A stretch of 32,764 bases of DNA from Sulfitobacter sp. M05 (GTDB taxonomy: Bacteria; Pseudomonadota; Alphaproteobacteria; Rhodobacterales; Rhodobacteraceae): positions 1 to 32,764 of the forward strand of contig NZ_JABEDH010000009.1 of assembly GCF_029285175.1 (NCBI RefSeq), written 5' to 3'. Made by a program: the position numbers and the translations under genes. Below, in pieces: positions 1 to 8,087 of this stretch. The notes below the pieces were generated by a model. The model was given only the letters and a program-made list of their open reading frames with translations. It was not told the origin of the DNA and made no database searches. The number at the start of each line of letters is the position of its first letter. The stretch's first letter is position 1.

Positions 1-89
1 AATATATCAACGGCTTCTACAATCCGCGCCGACGGCATTCAGCACTGGGTTGGAAAAGCCCCGTCGCCTTCGAACGGAAAGTGGCCTAA
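1..89 (+). CDS. IS3-family transposase, C-terminal end only
   Basis: Reading from base 3 gives 28 residues to a TAA at 87-89. They contain the run NGFYNPRRRHSALGWKSP, the typical end of the OrfB (DDE integrase) subunit of IS3-family transposases, which cuts and joins IS ends. The rest of the element lies to the left of the window. The right end of the element is probably at about base 127, where the sequence ends in CAGGTCCA, a plausible terminal inverted repeat ending in CA. The other end is not visible, so the repeat cannot be confirmed. The family call is firm; the exact IS name is unknown. Confidence 0.85.
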   Translation, partial: YINGFYNPRRRHSALGWKSPVAFERKVA

Positions 90-511
90 ACGAGCACTTG
101 GGGCGGCACAAAAGCGCGACAGGTCCAGTTTGCGTCAATTTGTAGTTCATCAGCTGAGAACTCTCGACCAATGTCATCAACCAGCGCCTGCTTCAGTCTC
201 CTAAGATCCTTATGATTTGAATTTAGGCTTGCAATTTTGCCCAAAAATGACGCGACTCCACGATTGGATAAGATCAAACCTTCCAACCTCGTCCTTGCGG
301 CACGTGAGATAAAGCCTCCAGTGCTATCCAAGCATTTTGATAAGCAATAAAGTGCGATATGGTGGAGGGGAGGTGTACATCCAGCGTGACGTAGCTGCTC
401 GAGGCAATAACTTCTGACTTCAGGTTGTTGAATTACTTCACCGAACTTGCCTTCTACTAGGTTGGCGATCAATTGCTCAGTCGTTGCCGTATCTCCCAAG
501 TCAGTTGCCAT
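86..511 (-). CDS. Hypothetical protein, 3' end probably replaced by IS DNA
   Basis: A 141-residue ORF starting at an ATG (509-511), preceded by a good Shine-Dalgarno run GAGGTG. I do not recognise the family. The sequence has no signal peptide or membrane segment and is mixed alpha-helical in character with three cysteines in the first 60 residues. The last 13 codons (WTCRAFVPPQVLV) read through what looks like the terminal repeat of the neighbouring IS3 element, and the stop codon lies inside the transposase gene's last codons. The natural C-terminus was therefore probably lost when the element inserted after about residue 128. Translation signals suggest it was a real gene; function unknown. 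Confidence 0.5.
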   Translation of the reverse strand: MATDLGDTATTEQLIANLVEGKFGEVIQQPEVRSYCLEQLRHAGCTPPLHHIALYCLSKCLDSTGGFISRAARTRLEGLILSNRGVASFLGKIASLNSNHKDLRRLKQALVDDIGREFSADELQIDANWTCRAFVPPQVLV

Positions 512-741
512 GCAAACTTCACCTCAAATCGCCACGCCACTTACCTTCGCTGAAGGGAAGAATATTCTCAAGTGCTGACCTCGCGGTCTGAGGAAACAGG
601 CGCAAAAAATTCGCTCTAAGACAAGCACCCCGACATGTTGAATCCCAAACTTTTGCTGGGGCACCGAGACATCACTTAGGACTCAAACGTCGACGTTGCG
701 AAAAGCTGGATATTGAGCACCATTACCTGAGATCCAAAGAA
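512..741. other. Non-coding stretch, no feature recognised
   Basis: This stretch lies between the small gene at 86-511 and the repeat that starts near 742. It has no ORF with a credible start and no clear hairpin. It presumably contains the promoter of the minus-strand gene. Confidence 0.4.
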
Positions 742-868
742 ATCACTCTTCAGTCGCTCTTCCTGCCATTCCGCCATAACGCAGCTGAACCCCACGGTTT
801 GAGGTCCACAATGGTGTCAGCCACGGTTCAACAGATTGCCCAGCAGAACGACCAATTTCGGCGAGGCG
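742..868 (+). repeat. Direct repeat copy A: leader and first codons of a DUF3768-like gene
   Basis: About 125 bases align by eye with 32213-32336 at roughly three quarters identity, including the shared stretches ATCACTCTTC, GCAGCTG, GAGGTCCAC, ATGGTGTCA and ACGGTTCAACAGAT. Both copies contain the upstream leader plus the first 15-20 codons of the same gene. Here the gene would begin at ATG 811 (MVSATVQQIAQQNDQFRRG) and then runs abruptly into an RTX-gene fragment on the other strand at about 870. The homology therefore stops at a rearrangement junction. Confidence 0.6.
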
Positions 869-870
869 AG
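811..870 (+). pseudogene. 5' remnant of DUF3768-like gene
   Basis: About 20 codons, starting MVSATVQQIAQQNDQF, match the start of the remnant at 32280 (MVSQTVQQIAEQNDAF). The pattern of a short helix followed by QNDxFR resembles the N-terminus of the DUF3768 family, whose members usually read LNDAFR there. The longer plus-strand frame that continues to 1308 is only the antisense of the RTX fragment. Family assignment is tentative because so little is left. Confidence 0.35.
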
Positions 871-1455
871 CGTCAGGGTATAGCGGGCCTGATCACCGGA
901 ATAGAGCACAGTGTCCGTGCCGCTGCCGCCGTTGATGTCGTCATCGCCGCTTTCGCCTGCAATGGTATCATCGCCACCCTGACCCAACAGCATATCATCC
1001 TGCGACCCCCCGTTGATCAGCTCCGCCCCCTCACCGCCACGGACATAGTCGTCGCCTGCGCCGGTAAAGATGCGGCTGTCGTTTTCGGTGCCACCGTTGG
1101 GATTTATGCGCACAATGGTGCCGGGCAACGCGTCTACGACGATCACGTCATCATTGCCGTCACCCACTGTCGGCCAGTTGGCCAACACATCATTAACGTC
1201 AACCGGTCTGCGCGTGTAATCAACGCTCAGCAGCAAGGTGCCGTTGACCGAAAAAACCTCCATCGCGGTTGCCATGCCACTGAGATCATCAAGTGTTTCA
1301 AGGCTTGATTTGTCAAAGGTGCCAGTCAGCTCAATCAACAGATTGTCGCCTGTGACGCCCTCAAAAAAAGACAGCCGATGTGCCGGAAGTGCTGATCAGG
1401 GCGGTATTGGCTGAAGTCAGCGCCGCCTCAATCGGGTTTTCCGACAGAGTAGGCC
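869..1455 (-). pseudogene. RTX calcium-binding repeat protein fragment, frameshifted and truncated at both ends
   Basis: The minus strand encodes RTX nonapeptide repeats, for example GAGDDYVRGG, GGSQDDMLLGQGGDD and NGGSGTDTVLYSG. These fold as a calcium-binding beta-roll, typically in type I-secreted proteins. The motif GDQARYTLTLAS, common at the end of such blocks in Rhodobacteraceae, is followed at once by unrelated residues, so the 3' side is cut near 869. On the 5' side, deleting one base from the run of seven A (plus strand, 1366-1372) joins a second frame reading LSENPIEAAL... and then SAVFFEGVTGDN, so the gene also carries a +1 frameshift. There is no start codon with a ribosome site. 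This is a non-functional fragment of a much larger protein. Confidence 0.75.
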
Positions 1456-1736
1456 AACACTAATTAGCTCTGTGTCAAGGAGTTTGATTTTTAGCGGAAA
1501 ATTCCCACAAAAAATTTCCTGACGAAAGTTCCTGCAAGTTCTTACGAAGGTGGCTTGATCGAAAAGTTGATTTGATCAAGCTTTCCAGTGGTGCGGAGCT
1601 TCGCTGCACGGTACATGAAGGGCAAAGTTGCGAACAAAGCCGACTTATGCAGTCGCGGCTACTGCTGACGCAGCATTTGCTCGCGCTCGCCAAATATCCG
1701 CCGCTGCATCTCGGCTGATTTCGCCATACCGGCCAT
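1456..1736. other. Non-coding stretch downstream of nirV
   Basis: This is a spacer between the nirV stop and the RTX fragment. Short open frames occur but lack start signals and recognisable content. No clear terminator hairpin with a T-run was found. Confidence 0.4.
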
Positions 1737-2525
1737 TCAACGTGACGATGATGCATTCATTTTCAAGCCGTTCTTCTGTTGCATTGCTACGTCGGAAACA
1801 AGGCGCATGCCTAGATGTGCAGGCGGAGTTCCAACAGCGCATCCACCGCGTGCAGGGTCTCTGATCAAATAGGACATTGCCGCAACATGTTCGCCACCAA
1901 CGAAGAAGGCCGGGCAACGATCTAGATCCGCACCACTTGCAAGGCCGTTATAGCATTCCATCGTCCATTCCCAAACACTGCCATCCAGATCGACGATCCC
2001 CTCGGGAGAAGTTGAGAAGCTCCCTTGAGGCTTCAGGGCGCGTGGAGCCTGTCCTTCGATGAGGTAGCTGGATGCCCATGTCAAAGACGGATCGGTGAAC
2101 AATGGATCGGGTGCATCCGGTAGAACGGGTGCCGCCATTACGTTCCACTCCTCAGCCGTGGGAAGGCGGAATTCATGTCGGGCCTTTTTACTGATCCATC
2201 CGACATATTGTTGCACGTCAATATAGCTAAGGCCCGTAGCCGGTGTTGTCGCTGCTTTCTGATCGGGGCGGGCGCGCAACGTCAATTCGCACGCGCCATC
2301 TGAGGCGCATCGGTTCCATTCGGCAATTGTGACTTCATGGCGTTGCGCGTAGAAGGTACGCCCGTCTGGCATCACCACTGCGGAGTTGGCCATGTCCGGC
2401 AGAGATGCAGGATCGGGACCACGCTGCGAAAGCATGGTCCCCGTGATTGCAGCCACCGAAATCCCCACTAGAGCCAGAACAAGGGTCGCTTTGTTCAAAG
2501 TAGATTTGTGGGCGGCAGCAGTCAT
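1737..2525 (-). CDS. nirV: NirV, formylglycine-generating-enzyme-like protein of the nirK operon
   Basis: This is a 262-residue protein with one N-terminal membrane anchor or uncleaved signal (about residues 14-34, LVLALVGISVAAITGTML). A periplasmic FGE/SUMF1-type domain follows, with the motifs EVTIAEWNRC, FRLPTAEEWN, DLDGSVWEWT, RGGC and a closing GMRLV. NirV proteins are encoded next to nirK in many denitrifiers. Their exact role in nitrite reduction is not settled and they are not always essential. The start codon has the ribosome site GGGAGG, and only 17 bases separate it from nirK, so the two are co-transcribed. The C-terminus has about 18 residues beyond the usual LVxD end. The call rests on domain plus context. 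Confidence 0.9.
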   Translation of the reverse strand: MTAAAHKSTLNKATLVLALVGISVAAITGTMLSQRGPDPASLPDMANSAVVMPDGRTFYAQRHEVTIAEWNRCASDGACELTLRARPDQKAATTPATGLSYIDVQQYVGWISKKARHEFRLPTAEEWNVMAAPVLPDAPDPLFTDPSLTWASSYLIEGQAPRALKPQGSFSTSPEGIVDLDGSVWEWTMECYNGLASGADLDRCPAFFVGGEHVAAMSYLIRDPARGGCAVGTPPAHLGMRLVSDVAMQQKNGLKMNASSSR

Positions 2526-2542
2526 TGATTTGCCTCCCGATG

Positions 2543-3766
2543 TCAGGTTGCGAATTCACGCGGGGCAACAACCTGTTCCATGAGCTCATTGTCCCACTGG
2601 CCTTCAACCACGAAGTGGGCGGTTGCACCCAGCATGACCCCGATGATCAGGTTGTGGTTCACATAGGCGTAGACGCCAGGTTGCTCGAAGGTGTACATCG
2701 CCGCTGCTGCACAGCCGCCGCGCACGAACCATGTTTCCACACCAGTCAGCGCCGGGTCAGTGAACGAGGTCTCCCAGACATAGTTGCCATGTCCACCGAT
2801 CAGGTGCGGACGGCTGTCCACATTGCACGAGTTGTGGATCATCAGAACGGTTTCGCCGACCTTCGCCTTCAGTGCATTTTCGCCAGTCAGCGCGCCAACC
2901 GCGCCGTTGAAAACCTGATGGGTCGGAACCAGCCCGCGCATCACCTCAAGGCTGTCGGAATAATCCTCGCCTGCGGCCCCATAGGTTTTGAAGTCTCCAT
3001 TCTCGTCGCGAGGCAGATAGTAGTCCTGCTCGCCGATATAGACGAGGGAATCGTAGCTCAGCGGATTGCCATCGCGGTCCTTCAGGCCGTCACGCGGCAG
3101 AACCATGACGGCACCGTTCATCCCATGGCAGACATGATACGGGATCATCTCCCCACCAGGTGCGCAGTGATAGGTGAAACACCCTGCTTTGGTTGCCTTC
3201 CATCGCAGAACGGTTTCTTCGCCGGGATAGACATGTGTCAAACCACCGCCACCCAACGCGCCGGTAGAGGCGTGGAAGTCGATATTATGCTCCATCTGGC
3301 TGTCGACGGGGTTGCGTAGTGTCAACTCGATCATGTCGCCTTCGTGACAGATGATGAGCGGGCCTGGAACAGAACCATTATAGGTCAGCGCCCAGATTTC
3401 GGCCCCGTTGTCCTCGTCGACAACCATCAGTTTTTCGGTTGTCTCCATTGTGACTTCGATAATTTTTGGGCCACCAGTGGCGACCTGTTCGTGCATTGGC
3501 GCGAAGGGAGGTGCGACGAGCTCTTGCTTGACGCGGGTGTAACCGGACAGATCCGCTTGTTTTGCATCTGATGCAGCTTCTTGCTGATCAGCGGCCTTGT
3601 AGATCTTGGACGACGTTGAATTTATCGTGTTCATTTTCAACTTGCGGGGCGAGGTTGCCGACATGGCGGCCGCTCCGGTCATTGCCGCTGCGCCAGCAAG
3701 CACGCTGCCGCGCAGGACGTTACGACGACTTGTTTTCACGGGTGCCGTATTGAATTGCTTGGTCAT
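2543..3766 (-). CDS. nirK: Copper-containing nitrite reductase NirK
   Basis: The enzyme reduces nitrite to nitric oxide in the periplasm as a homotrimer with type 1 and type 2 copper. The 407-residue protein starts with a twin-arginine signal (SRRNVLRG, residues 13-20, then an alanine-rich stretch). It contains both cupredoxin domains. The copper and active-site signatures are visible: the HNIDFH segment with the catalytic Asp and a type 2 His, [13 protein letters not shown] with type 1 Cys and His ligands, HGMNG with the Met ligand, and RPHLIGGHG in the second domain. The insertion-bearing CAPGGEM loop differs from the shorter loop of Alcaligenes-type NirK. The ribosome site AAGGAGG lies just before the ATG. 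It sits between pseudoazurin and nirV. Confidence 0.97.
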   Translation of the reverse strand: MTKQFNTAPVKTSRRNVLRGSVLAGAAAMTGAAAMSATSPRKLKMNTINSTSSKIYKAADQQEAASDAKQADLSGYTRVKQELVAPPFAPMHEQVATGGPKIIEVTMETTEKLMVVDEDNGAEIWALTYNGSVPGPLIICHEGDMIELTLRNPVDSQMEHNIDFHASTGALGGGGLTHVYPGEETVLRWKATKAGCFTYHCAPGGEMIPYHVCHGMNGAVMVLPRDGLKDRDGNPLSYDSLVYIGEQDYYLPRDENGDFKTYGAAGEDYSDSLEVMRGLVPTHQVFNGAVGALTGENALKAKVGETVLMIHNSCNVDSRPHLIGGHGNYVWETSFTDPALTGVETWFVRGGCAAAAMYTFEQPGVYAYVNHNLIIGVMLGATAHFVVEGQWDNELMEQVVAPREFAT

Positions 3767-3826
3767 TTTTCCCTCCTTCGGGTTTTCGGAAGCCAGGAAC
3801 GATGCCCGCCTTCAAGTTAAATTGTG

Positions 3827-4264
3827 CTAGAGATTGCCAAGTTGTGCCTCGAACCGCGCTTTGGCTTTCTTGGGGACACGCCCTTCTAAGAAATCGCCGG
3901 GCACGTCGACATCCCCAACAGCGATGGTCATCACCATGCCCATGGCAAAATGCGGCTTGCAGATGACACCGTAGACGCCTTCGACATCGAGAGTGACTTC
4001 AAGCTCTTCGTTGATTTTGCCTTTGAAGGCTTCCGCCCCTTCAGGCAGCATGCCTTTGTTGACCTCTGCATTGTGCCCTTTGTCTGCGGCTACGAACTTG
4101 ATCGTGTCGCCGGGGTTGGCCTGAATGAAGGCGGGCTCAAACACCATGCGCTCTCTGCCAGAACCTTTGTTCAGCATTTGAACTTCGAAGGTTTCGGCAA
4201 ACGCTGCGCTACCCATCAGGGCTGCGAGTGCCAGGCCGGTTGCCAGTGTGCGGATCATCATCAT
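3827..4264 (-). CDS. pazS: Pseudoazurin, electron donor to NirK
   Basis: A 145-residue blue copper protein with a cleavable signal peptide ending near AAFA (residues 20-23). The type 1 copper ligands are in the standard pattern: His in KGHNAE, then Cys-x4-His-x4-Met as CKPHFAMGM. Pseudoazurins carry electrons from the cytochrome bc1 branch to NirK in the periplasm, and the gene's place 60 bases upstream of nirK on the same strand supports that partner. A TTG-N8-CAA regulator site is centred about 66 bases before the ATG. It is the first gene of a probable pazS-nirK-nirV operon. Confidence 0.95.
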   Translation of the reverse strand: MMMIRTLATGLALAALMGSAAFAETFEVQMLNKGSGRERMVFEPAFIQANPGDTIKFVAADKGHNAEVNKGMLPEGAEAFKGKINEELEVTLDVEGVYGVICKPHFAMGMVMTIAVGDVDVPGDFLEGRVPKKAKARFEAQLGNL

Positions 4265-4323
4265 TCCCTTTCAAATCGCGTTAGTTGTTGACCTGAAACC
4301 TAGCGAAGTGGCGCGGTAGAACG

Positions 4324-4337
4324 TTGCGCTAAGACAA
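4324..4337. promoter_or_regulatory. FNR/NNR-type operator TTGCGCTAAGACAA
   Basis: The site has the TTG-N8-CAA form bound by the Crp/Fnr superfamily. It lies between the divergent pseudoazurin (ATG at 4264) and regulator (ATG at 4417) genes, at a distance that suits activation of pseudoazurin from about -41.5. It shares TTGCGCT and ACAA with the site before norC. A perfect AGACAA-A-TTGTCT palindrome (4332-4344) overlaps it. I inferred binding from sequence form and context only. Confidence 0.7.
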
Positions 4338-4416
4338 ATTGTCTGTGAGTTTTCCGACTGCATCCAAAAAAGGTCATCTATGGTATTTTGTCGCTACATG
4401 GTGGACAACAAATCTT

Positions 4417-5133
4417 ATGAACGAGATACCACCACGCAGAACGCTGCCGCGGCTTGACGAAAGCCTGCTGAAGCATTTGCCGCCGTTTTCCAAACTGGAG
4501 CGACGCGAAATTCGCACGATTCTTGATCAGGCAACATCGCGCCGTTACGAGGAAGGCGTTGCGATCTTCGATGAAGGCGCCCCAGCGGATCGTTTTTTCA
4601 TGCTGCTTGACGGCTATGTACGGGTGGTGCGGATCACGCCTACAGGCGACCAAGTGACCGCGCTTCATATTCCGGCGGGGCAGCTTTTGGGTATCGCCAA
4701 GGCAATAGGTCGCGATAGCTATCCTGCAACGGCCATGACGGCGACAGAATCCATTGTCCTCAGCTGGCCCGCACGCCTTTGGGATACCTATGTTGCCGAT
4801 TACGAGGGATTTTCGACGGAAACCTACAATACTGTCGGCAACCGGCTGGGCGAAATGAACAATCGAGTCGTTGAGATGGCAACACAGCAAGTTGAGCAAC
4901 GCGTGGCAAATGCGCTTTTACGTTTGATCAACCAGACGGGTCGTAAGGTATCCGACGGGATCGAGATTGATTTCCCGATCACGCGGCAGGATCTTTCCGA
5001 ATTGACTGCGACAACCCTGCATACCGTCAGTCGATTGCTGAGCGGGTGGGAAAAACGCGGATTGGTTCAGAGCAAACGAAAACGTATCACAGTGACAAAC
5101 CCGCACGCTTTGGTGGAGATCAGCCAAGCCTAG
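4417..5133 (+). CDS. Crp/Fnr-family regulator of the NNR/DNR type
   Basis: With the ATG at 4417 the protein has 238 residues. A longer frame back to a TTG at 4339 would begin inside the operator and is unlikely. An N-terminal cyclic-nucleotide-type beta-roll (about residues 20-140, with GVAIFDEGAPADRFFMLLDG) leads into a long dimerisation helix and a C-terminal winged helix-turn-helix (ITRQDLSELTATTLHTVSRLL). There is no cysteine in the whole protein, so it cannot carry the Fe-S cluster of true FNR. Together with the pazS/nirK/nor context, this points to the NO-responsive NNR/DNR group that activates denitrification genes. Which of several such regulators it is cannot be settled here. Confidence 0.88.
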   Translation: MNEIPPRRTLPRLDESLLKHLPPFSKLERREIRTILDQATSRRYEEGVAIFDEGAPADRFFMLLDGYVRVVRITPTGDQVTALHIPAGQLLGIAKAIGRDSYPATAMTATESIVLSWPARLWDTYVADYEGFSTETYNTVGNRLGEMNNRVVEMATQQVEQRVANALLRLINQTGRKVSDGIEIDFPITRQDLSELTATTLHTVSRLLSGWEKRGLVQSKRKRITVTNPHALVEISQA

Positions 5134-5139
5134 TGCGGT

Positions 5140-5349
5140 TCAAATGCCCACCGCATCCTGAAGTTCTGCCAAGAAATACCTCTCATCGAGGCCGTATTCC
5201 GCACAGGCATCGACAATGGTGTGGAACGGGCTGATCAAGCAACCGACGCAGAGCATCTTATGGCGCAGGAATACCGGTATCGTGTCCGGGAAATGGGCCA
5301 TCAGATCCGCCAAGGGCAGATCGAGATCATCCAATCTAGGGTGTCGCAT
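5140..5349 (-). CDS. DUF1858-domain protein
   Basis: This small 69-residue protein matches the DUF1858 pattern: a helical start (LADLMAHFPDTIPVFLRH), then MLCVGC, a paired-cysteine site, and a C-terminal helix. Members are common beside nitrogen-oxide and hybrid-cluster genes, and a metal or redox role for the CxxC is assumed but not shown. The ATG has the ribosome site AGGAG. It converges with the regulator (6 bases apart) and diverges from norC, so the operator at 5397-5410 probably serves both it and the nor operon. Confidence 0.85.
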   Translation of the reverse strand: MRHPRLDDLDLPLADLMAHFPDTIPVFLRHKMLCVGCLISPFHTIVDACAEYGLDERYFLAELQDAVGI

Positions 5350-5396
5350 AGGGTTCTCCTGATGCGTTGAGCCTAGACCAGAACTTCATCCAAACA

Positions 5397-5410
5397 TTGC
5401 GCTGGCACAA
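5397..5410. promoter_or_regulatory. FNR/NNR-type operator TTGCGCTGGCACAA
   Basis: This is a second TTG-N8-CAA site with the same left half as the one at 4324-4337. Its centre is about 66 bases before the norC ATG at 5470 and about 54 bases before the DUF1858 ATG at 5349. The near-identical spacing to pazS and norC suggests that one regulator turns on nitrite and NO reduction together. Confidence 0.7.
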
Positions 5411-5469
5411 ACTTGCACGCGGCTCCTGCCGCTAAGAAGTGGTCATCCCGAATTCAAGGAGACCGGCCA

Positions 5470-5922
5470 ATGGCGGAATTTCTGACAAAATCGCGGGCGA
5501 GAAATATCTTCTACGGAGGCTCGATCTTCTTCGTCGTGGTCTTCATAGCGATGACCGTCCACTCCCATAAATACGTCGTCGAGACCTCAACCGCCGGTAT
5601 GGAGCTGAGCGAAGCGGTCATTCATGGCAAACACATCTGGGAGGAAAACTCCTGCATCAACTGCCACAGCCTGCATGGGGAAGGTGCCTATTTCGCCCCC
5701 GAAGTTGGCAATGTGATGACCCGATGGGGTGTTTTGGATGACCCCGAAGACGCTTTCGAGACGCTCAAAGGTTGGATCGAGGCGCAACCGAGCGGCATCG
5801 AAGGCCGCCGCCAGATGCCCCGCTACGAATTGACTGACGAAGATATTCGCGGCCTCGCGGAATTCCTGCGGTGGGCCGATCAAACTGACACCCAAGGTTG
5901 GCCGCCAAACGACGCCGGATAA
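5470..5922 (+). CDS. norC: Nitric oxide reductase subunit C (cytochrome c)
   Basis: A 150-residue protein with an N-terminal membrane anchor (about residues 12-33), then a periplasmic monohaem cytochrome c domain. The haem site is CINCH in ENSCINCHSLHGEG, with a Met ligand in the C-terminal RRQMPRY segment. NorC passes electrons to NorB for 2 NO to N2O. The start chosen is the ATG with AAGGAG upstream; an earlier in-frame ATG at 5413 overlaps the promoter region and lacks a ribosome site. It is the first gene of the nor operon, 12 bases before norB. Confidence 0.95.
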   Translation: MAEFLTKSRARNIFYGGSIFFVVVFIAMTVHSHKYVVETSTAGMELSEAVIHGKHIWEENSCINCHSLHGEGAYFAPEVGNVMTRWGVLDDPEDAFETLKGWIEAQPSGIEGRRQMPRYELTDEDIRGLAEFLRWADQTDTQGWPPNDAG

Positions 5923-5934
5923 GGAGACAAAACC

Positions 5935-7284
5935 ATGAAATATCAATCTCAAAGCGTGGCCTACTGGTACTTCCTTGCGGCCATGGTGCTGTTCGGCGTT
6001 CAGGTGCTGGGCGGGCTTCTCGCGGGCTGGATCTACGTCTCGCCCAATTTCCTGTCAGAACTGTTGCCCTTCAACGTCATCCGTATGATCCACACCAATG
6101 CGCTCATCGTCTGGCTGCTGCTGGGCTTCTTTGGCGCGGCCTACTTTCTGGTCCCCGAGGAATCAGAGCGCGAAATCTACTCACCCAAACTGGCCTATAT
6201 CCAGCTGGTCATTCTGCTGGTGGGGACGCTGGGGGCTGTCGGCTCTTATCTTGTTGGCATTCACGGGGGTCGCGAATTTCTTGAGCAACCGCTCTGGGTT
6301 AAATTCGGCATCCTTGTCGCGGCGCTCATCTTCCTGCTCAACATCTCGATGACTGTGCTGGCAGGAAAGAAAACGGCGATCACCAATGTGTTGCTGATGG
6401 GCCTGTGGCTGCTGTCGCTCTTGTGGGTCTTTGCCTTCATCAACCCCGACAACCTGTCCTTGGACAAAATGTACTGGTGGTTTGTTGTGCACCTCTGGGT
6501 CGAGGCCACCTGGGAATTGGTCATGGCCGCGATCCTTGCCTTCCTGCTCCTGAAGCTGACAGGCGTGGACCGCGAAGTCGTGGAAAAATGGCTCTACGTC
6601 ATCGTCGCCACGGCGCTGTTCTCGGGCATCCTCGGCACTGGACACCACTTTTACTGGATTGGCCTGCCGGGCTATTGGCAGTGGGTTGGCTCGATCTTCT
6701 CGACCTTTGAGGTGATCCCGTTCTTCCTGATGATGTCCTTTGCCTTTGTGATGGTCTGGAAGGGTCGCAAAAACCACCCGAACAAGGCGGCGCTTCTATG
6801 GTCGCTTGGGTCCAGTACTGTCGCTTTCTTTGGTGCGGGTGTCTGGGGTTTTCTGCACACATTGCACGGCGTCAACTTCTACAGCCATGGCACACAGATC
6901 ACAGCAGCTCATGGCCACTTGGCCTTCTACGGCGCTTACGTGGCTCTGAACCTCGCGATCTTTACCTACGCGATGCCGATGCTGCGCGAACGTGCGCCCT
7001 ATAACCAGGTACTTAACATGGCGTCCTTCTGGCTGATGACGGGCGGTATGGCGTTCATGACCTTTGTGCTGACCTTTGCGGGCACCATCCAGACACACAT
7101 GCAGCGGGTGATTGGGGACTATTACATGGACGTTCAGGAGAGCCTGTCGATCTTCTACATGATGCGCTTTGGCGCGGGGGCCTGTGTGGTCATCGGTGGG
7201 CTGTTGTTCATCTATTCGATGCTGGTTGTGCGCAAGGACGAGATCATCGCGCCGGGCCCGGCTAACCCTGCTCCCGGAGAATAA
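5935..7284 (+). CDS. norB: Nitric oxide reductase subunit B (cNor catalytic subunit)
   Basis: This 449-residue integral membrane protein, with about 12 helices, belongs to the haem-copper oxidase superfamily. Metal ligands of the family are visible: His in IRMIHTNALI (haem b), His in VVHLWVEATWE with the conserved glutamate that helps bind FeB, HH in GTGHHFYW (FeB), and the late pair in AAHGHLAFYGAY (haem b3 and b). It lacks the quinol-binding N-terminal extension of qNor, matching the separate NorC. The ribosome site AAGGAG is 8 bases from the ATG. Length is normal for the family. Confidence 0.97.
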   Translation: MKYQSQSVAYWYFLAAMVLFGVQVLGGLLAGWIYVSPNFLSELLPFNVIRMIHTNALIVWLLLGFFGAAYFLVPEESEREIYSPKLAYIQLVILLVGTLGAVGSYLVGIHGGREFLEQPLWVKFGILVAALIFLLNISMTVLAGKKTAITNVLLMGLWLLSLLWVFAFINPDNLSLDKMYWWFVVHLWVEATWELVMAAILAFLLLKLTGVDREVVEKWLYVIVATALFSGILGTGHHFYWIGLPGYWQWVGSIFSTFEVIPFFLMMSFAFVMVWKGRKNHPNKAALLWSLGSSTVAFFGAGVWGFLHTLHGVNFYSHGTQITAAHGHLAFYGAYVALNLAIFTYAMPMLRERAPYNQVLNMASFWLMTGGMAFMTFVLTFAGTIQTHMQRVIGDYYMDVQESLSIFYMMRFGAGACVVIGGLLFIYSMLVVRKDEIIAPGPANPAPGE

Positions 7285-7287
7285 GCC

Positions 7288-8082
7288 ATGAACATACAAA
7301 ACACCCCAATCCTGCCATTCTATCAGGCAACTGGCCACGAAGCCGACCTGTTCGAGACGGCCTATAACAACGGTTTGCCCCTTCTTCTGAAGGGGCCGAC
7401 CGGCTGCGGCAAAACCCGCTTTGTCGAACACATGGCGGCGCGTCTGGGCAAACCGCTCTATACCGTGGCCTGCCATGACGATCTGTCCGCGGCGGATCTG
7501 ATCGGGCGTTACCTGCTCAAGGGCGGCGAAACCGTCTGGGTCGATGGCCCGCTCACAAAGGCCGTGCGCGAGGGCGGCATCTGCTATCTCGACGAGGTGG
7601 TCGAGGCCCGCAAAGATGTCACAGTGGTCTTGCACCCGCTGACCGACACGCGGCGCACACTGATGATTGACCGCACGGGCGAAGAACTGACGGCACCGGC
7701 TGAGTTCATGCTGGTGGCCAGCTACAACCCCGGCTACCAGAACGTGCTGAAGCGACTGAAACCCTCCACCCGGCAGCGGTTCCTGTCGATCAGCTTCGAC
7801 TTTCCTGATGCGGAAACCGAGATTGCCGTCGTTGCCAGCGAAAGTCGCCTTGAGCCGGGCCGCGTGGCCCCCCTAGTGCGCTTGGCTGGCCACATCCGCA
7901 AACTCAGCGGCATGGATCTTGAGGAAGGCGTGTCCACGCGCCTTCTGATTTATGCAGCCACGTTGATGTCTGGCGGCATGGGCGTGGATCAAGCCCTTGA
8001 GGCCGCCATCGTCGAGCCGCTCAGCGACGAGCCGGACGTGCAACAATCCCTGCGCGATCTTGTCAGCACGATCTACGGATAA
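7288..8082 (+). CDS. norQ: NorQ, MoxR-type AAA+ ATPase
   Basis: A 264-residue AAA+ protein of the MoxR/CbbQ/NorQ group with Walker A GPTGCGKT (36-43), Walker B GICYLDEV (97-104) and the sensor segment LVASYNPGY. It works with NorD as a cytoplasmic chaperone pair thought to insert the non-haem iron into NorB. It lies 3 bases after norB and 5 bases before norD. Confidence 0.95.
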   Translation: MNIQNTPILPFYQATGHEADLFETAYNNGLPLLLKGPTGCGKTRFVEHMAARLGKPLYTVACHDDLSAADLIGRYLLKGGETVWVDGPLTKAVREGGICYLDEVVEARKDVTVVLHPLTDTRRTLMIDRTGEELTAPAEFMLVASYNPGYQNVLKRLKPSTRQRFLSISFDFPDAETEIAVVASESRLEPGRVAPLVRLAGHIRKLSGMDLEEGVSTRLLIYAATLMSGGMGVDQALEAAIVEPLSDEPDVQQSLRDLVSTIYG

Positions 8083-8087
8083 GCCCC

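Noticed and set aside
799..1308. 169-codon plus-strand frame
   Set aside because: Only its first 20 codons match the remnant at 32280; the rest is the antisense of RTX repeats.
2525..3319. 264-codon plus-strand frame
   Set aside because: Antisense to nirK, whose family motifs and ribosome site are clear on the other strand.
4339..4416. Upstream TTG start adding 26 residues to the Crp/Fnr regulator
   Set aside because: It would start next to the operator, lacks a ribosome site, and the added residues do not fit the family.
6796..7635. 279-codon minus-strand frame
   Set aside because: Antisense across the end of norB and start of norQ, both certain; no ribosome site or family content.
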